Shown: positions 35,264 to 37,098 of the stretch, in pieces
Position numbering within the stretch: position 1 is the first letter of the stretch
Layout: every line of letters starts with the position of its first letter
Assembly: GCA_947476255.1 (NCBI GenBank)
Contig: CANJPY010000051.1
Location: 1-37,098, forward strand
DNA length: 37,098 nucleotides
Direction: 5' to 3'
Source: Chthoniobacteraceae bacterium
GTDB taxonomy: Bacteria; Verrucomicrobiota; Verrucomicrobiia; Chthoniobacterales; Chthoniobacteraceae
Translations under genes and position numbers: made by a program
Notes under the pieces: generated by a model
The model's database searches: none
What the model was told of the DNA's origin: nothing
Seen by the model: the letters and a program-made list of their open reading frames with translations, nothing else

Positions 35264-36553
35264 ATGCACTTCGTCCCCTCTCCTTCCGCTCTTTCACGCC
35301 GGACATTTCTTCGCGGCGTGGGTGTCACGCTCACGCTTCCGATGCTTGAGGCCATGAGACCCGCATTCGTGCGCGGTGCAAACACAGAGGCTCCACGGCG
35401 TCTGGTGACGGTCCAGACGAACCAGGGCATCATGCCTCATCTGTTTTTCCCTGCAGGCGAGGGCCGCGCATACGAACTGTCGCCGTATTTGAAGATGCTG
35501 GAACCCCTGCGAGATAATTTCACGGTTTTCTCGGGGCTTTCACATCCCGGGGTAGATGGAGGCCACGCTAATGAGCTCTGCTTCCTTACCGGCGCCCCCC
35601 ATCCCGCGGGCGCTGGGTTCCGCAATTCGATTTCCGTGGATCAATTTGCAGCGGAGCGTATGGGCAACGACACTCGTTTTCAGTCTCTGGTTCTTGCCGC
35701 GAGCAACGCGGGGGAGCGCAGTATGTCCTTTAACCGTTCGGGTATTCTCATTCCCCCGGAAACAAGCGCGGCTCGCCTCTTTCGCACACTCTTCGTTCAA
35801 GGCAGTGAAAAAGAAATCGCAGCGCGCATCAATGATCTCCGCTCGGGGCGCAGTCTGCTCGACACGGTGCAAGAACGGGCGAAGCGGCTTGAGAATTCCG
35901 TGAGCGCGATGGACCGGACCCGGCTCGACCAGTTTTTCACCTCCATCCGCGAACTCGAACAGCAGTTTATCCAAACAGAGGCATGGGAGAACAAGCAGAA
36001 GCCAAAGGTTACCATGACCGAACCGAAAGAGAACAAGGACTCGGCACAGCTCATGACGCGCCTGCGCAGTACGTACGATCTCATCAAGCTCGCGCTCGAA
36101 ACGGATTCCACGCGCATCGTGAGTCTCTTCATCCAGCCGCTGGGCGTGCTGAACGAAATCACCGGCGTATCTCACGAAACTCACTCTCTCACACACCATG
36201 GCAACCGCCCTGAAATGATCGAAGAGCTGCGGAAAATCGAGGAGGCGCAATTCAAGGCTTTCCACGATTTTTTGGCGGGACTTCGCAGCGCCAGGGACCA
36301 CGGAAGCGCGCTTCTCGATCGCACAGCTGTGCTTTATGGCACGTGTATGGGAAACGCCAACGGGCACAGCAATCAAAACTGGCCGATGCTTCTCGCCGGA
36401 GGAGGCTTCAAACACGGCCAGCACCTCGCTTTTAACACTGAGCGTAACGAGCCCATCGGCAAACTTTTCGTCTCCCTACTCCAACGCCTGGGAATTGAAA
36501 CCGAACAGTTTTCCTCTGGCAAAGGAACCCTCCGCGGCCTCGATGCGGTGTGA
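35264..36553 (+). CDS. DUF1552 protein with Tat-type signal
   Basis: 429 residues. The N terminus SRRTFLRGVGVTLTLPMLEA has the twin-arginine motif (R12, R13), implying export folded by Tat. The DUF1552 domain covers nearly the whole protein: LVTVQTNQGIMPHLFFP, FSGLSHPGVDGGHA and the conserved FLTGAPHP, then GISHETHS-like GVSHETHSLTHHGN and the late LYGTCMGNANGHSNQNWPMLLAGGGF. The fold relates to sulfatase/alkaline-phosphatase-like proteins, as in the DUF1501 group, but catalytic residues cannot be assigned. It is almost always next to a DUF1592 protein; here the gap is 2 bases, so they are surely co-transcribed. The biochemical role remains unknown. Confidence 0.93.
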   Translation: MHFVPSPSALSRRTFLRGVGVTLTLPMLEAMRPAFVRGANTEAPRRLVTVQTNQGIMPHLFFPAGEGRAYELSPYLKMLEPLRDNFTVFSGLSHPGVDGGHANELCFLTGAPHPAGAGFRNSISVDQFAAERMGNDTRFQSLVLAASNAGERSMSFNRSGILIPPETSAARLFRTLFVQGSEKEIAARINDLRSGRSLLDTVQERAKRLENSVSAMDRTRLDQFFTSIRELEQQFIQTEAWENKQKPKVTMTEPKENKDSAQLMTRLRSTYDLIKLALETDSTRIVSLFIQPLGVLNEITGVSHETHSLTHHGNRPEMIEELRKIEEAQFKAFHDFLAGLRSARDHGSALLDRTAVLYGTCMGNANGHSNQNWPMLLAGGGFKHGQHLAFNTERNEPIGKLFVSLLQRLGIETEQFSSGKGTLRGLDAV

Positions 36554-36960
36554 GGGTTGCCCGCGCTTCTCAAATATGCTCAGGAGAGGGCACTCGGGCC
36601 ATGTCCGCTCATTGCCACAATGCGGCGAGCGCCGAGTGTGGTCGGAAAAACCCCCTGCGCAAACGAAGGATCGGAAAGCGGAGTTTGCTGGGTCAGCGAC
36701 ACGAAGAGGGCTGTATTGATCGTATTTTCTTTGGTGAGCTCGATGGAGTTGGCGCCTTTGATAATCGCGATGAGTTCGTCTGTTGCGCCACAAGAAGGCA
36801 TCCTGTGGGTCAGCCGGTTTTTACATCAGATTGAAGCCATTGCGGAGGAGTGGACTCGGGAACAACGCTGGGGCGTGCTATTGACCGATGTGTTGCGCCG
36901 TTGGCTTGGCGGGAAATGGCTTGGCAAACTCGCTCCAGGCGCTGAGGTGCTTTTAATAGA
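36554..36960. other. Region without a confident gene, between DUF1552 gene and group II intron
   Basis: Both strands stay open over parts of this stretch, but no product is recognised. On minus, 36801-36580 would give 73 residues with fairly natural composition (GATDELIAIIKGANSIELTK, then GVFPTTLGARRIVAMSGHG); a stop lies 24-30 bases upstream of its ATG. On plus, 36557-36964 would give 135 residues that mirror that segment and end at the intron boundary. One may be the remnant of a gene interrupted or displaced by the intron. No function is assigned and strand choice is unsure. Confidence 0.25.
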
Positions 36961-37098
36961 GTAGGGAGACGAGGATGGTTTGCGGCCACAACCACTCCAT
37001 GTCCTCCTCTCCCCCTCATCGAACCGGACGGGCGGATTTCCCGCATCCGGCTCTCGGAGGCTGTTCTCCGGTTTGCTTCATTTGTATCGCCGTGTGGC
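36961..37098 (-). mobile_element. 3' end of a bacterial group II intron (partial, runs off the window)
   Basis: On the minus strand, bases 37053-37021 form group II domain V: a 33-base hairpin starting GAGCCGG, with the catalytic AGC triad, a closing CCGGTTC, a GAAA-containing terminal loop and a 2-base bulge on the 3' side. It is followed by a second hairpin, GGGAGAGGAGGA (about 37014-37003) pairing with TCCTCGTCTCCC (about 36975-36964), the expected domain VI, and then TAC, a suitable intron 3' end at about 36961. The intron-encoded reverse transcriptase/maturase would lie to the right of 37098. On the minus strand, TGA ends a frame at about 37078 that may be its C terminus (RRYK). The intron class is not certain. 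Confidence 0.85.
37021..37053 (-). ncRNA. Group II intron domain V hairpin
   Basis: The 33 bases read 5' GAGCCGGATGCGG, loop GAAAT, then CCGCCCGTCCGGTTC 3' on the minus strand. Nine pairs form the lower stem, a CC bulge faces the T-G junction, and four GC pairs form the upper stem. This pattern (AGC triad, two-base bulge, GNRA-like cap) is the ribozyme catalytic core and is diagnostic of group II introns. Confidence 0.9.

Noticed and set aside
36810..37046. A 78-residue minus-strand frame beginning MREIRPSGSMRG.
   Set aside because: It translates the group II intron domain V and VI hairpins; such frames are structural-RNA artefacts.

Overview
The window is a chromosomal segment of about 58% GC that most resembles a member of the Verrucomicrobiota; Planctomycetota is the main alternative. 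This rests on family content: a pseudopilin with an H-X9-DG tail, a DUF1080 (3-keto-disaccharide hydrolase-like) protein, a large secreted cytochrome protein with the DUF1587/1592/1588/1585 architecture, its DUF1552 partner, and a MoxR/DUF58/von Willebrand A operon. An AsmA-like protein and many signal peptides point to a Gram-negative envelope. Many genes that appear to begin a transcript have a C/T-rich leader ending directly in the ATG instead of a Shine-Dalgarno site.

Layout. 1-3180 (+): a secreted Thr/Ser/Asn-rich protein, then a pseudopilin. 3252-7275 (-): L,D-transpeptidase lipoprotein, cysK, rsmD and an AsmA-like protein; a 9-bp minisatellite lies upstream of cysK and a 12-bp one inside the AsmA-like gene. 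7321-13383 (+): a diacylglycerol-kinase-family enzyme, a secreted SGNH hydrolase, a 786-residue secreted protein of unknown function, ruvX and truA, then tRNA-His(GTG) at 13592-13667. 13680-14410 (-): a broken SGNH hydrolase gene ending beside the tRNA. 14737-19769 (-): sbcC and sbcD, overlapping by 4 bp.

20484-30112 (+) holds eight tightly packed genes: vWA protein, small anchored helical protein, Pro/Asn-rich secreted protein, 1,197-residue single-pass envelope protein, MoxR ATPase, DUF58 protein, two-helix membrane protein and a second vWA protein. This is a MoxR/Bat-type system with the gene order permuted around moxR, and with large or low-complexity proteins in place of the usual BatD/BatE. 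MoxR is presumably the cytoplasmic AAA+ motor acting on the vWA partners, and the anchored proteins the envelope part. It is the best candidate here for an incompletely described system.

30465-36553 (+): DUF1080 protein, leucine-rich-repeat protein, cytochrome/DUF1592 protein and DUF1552 protein, all exported, probably for extracellular carbohydrate or redox metabolism. 36961-37098 (-): the 3' end of a group II intron, with a complete domain V; its maturase would lie beyond the right edge. Between 36554 and 36960 no gene can be called with confidence.
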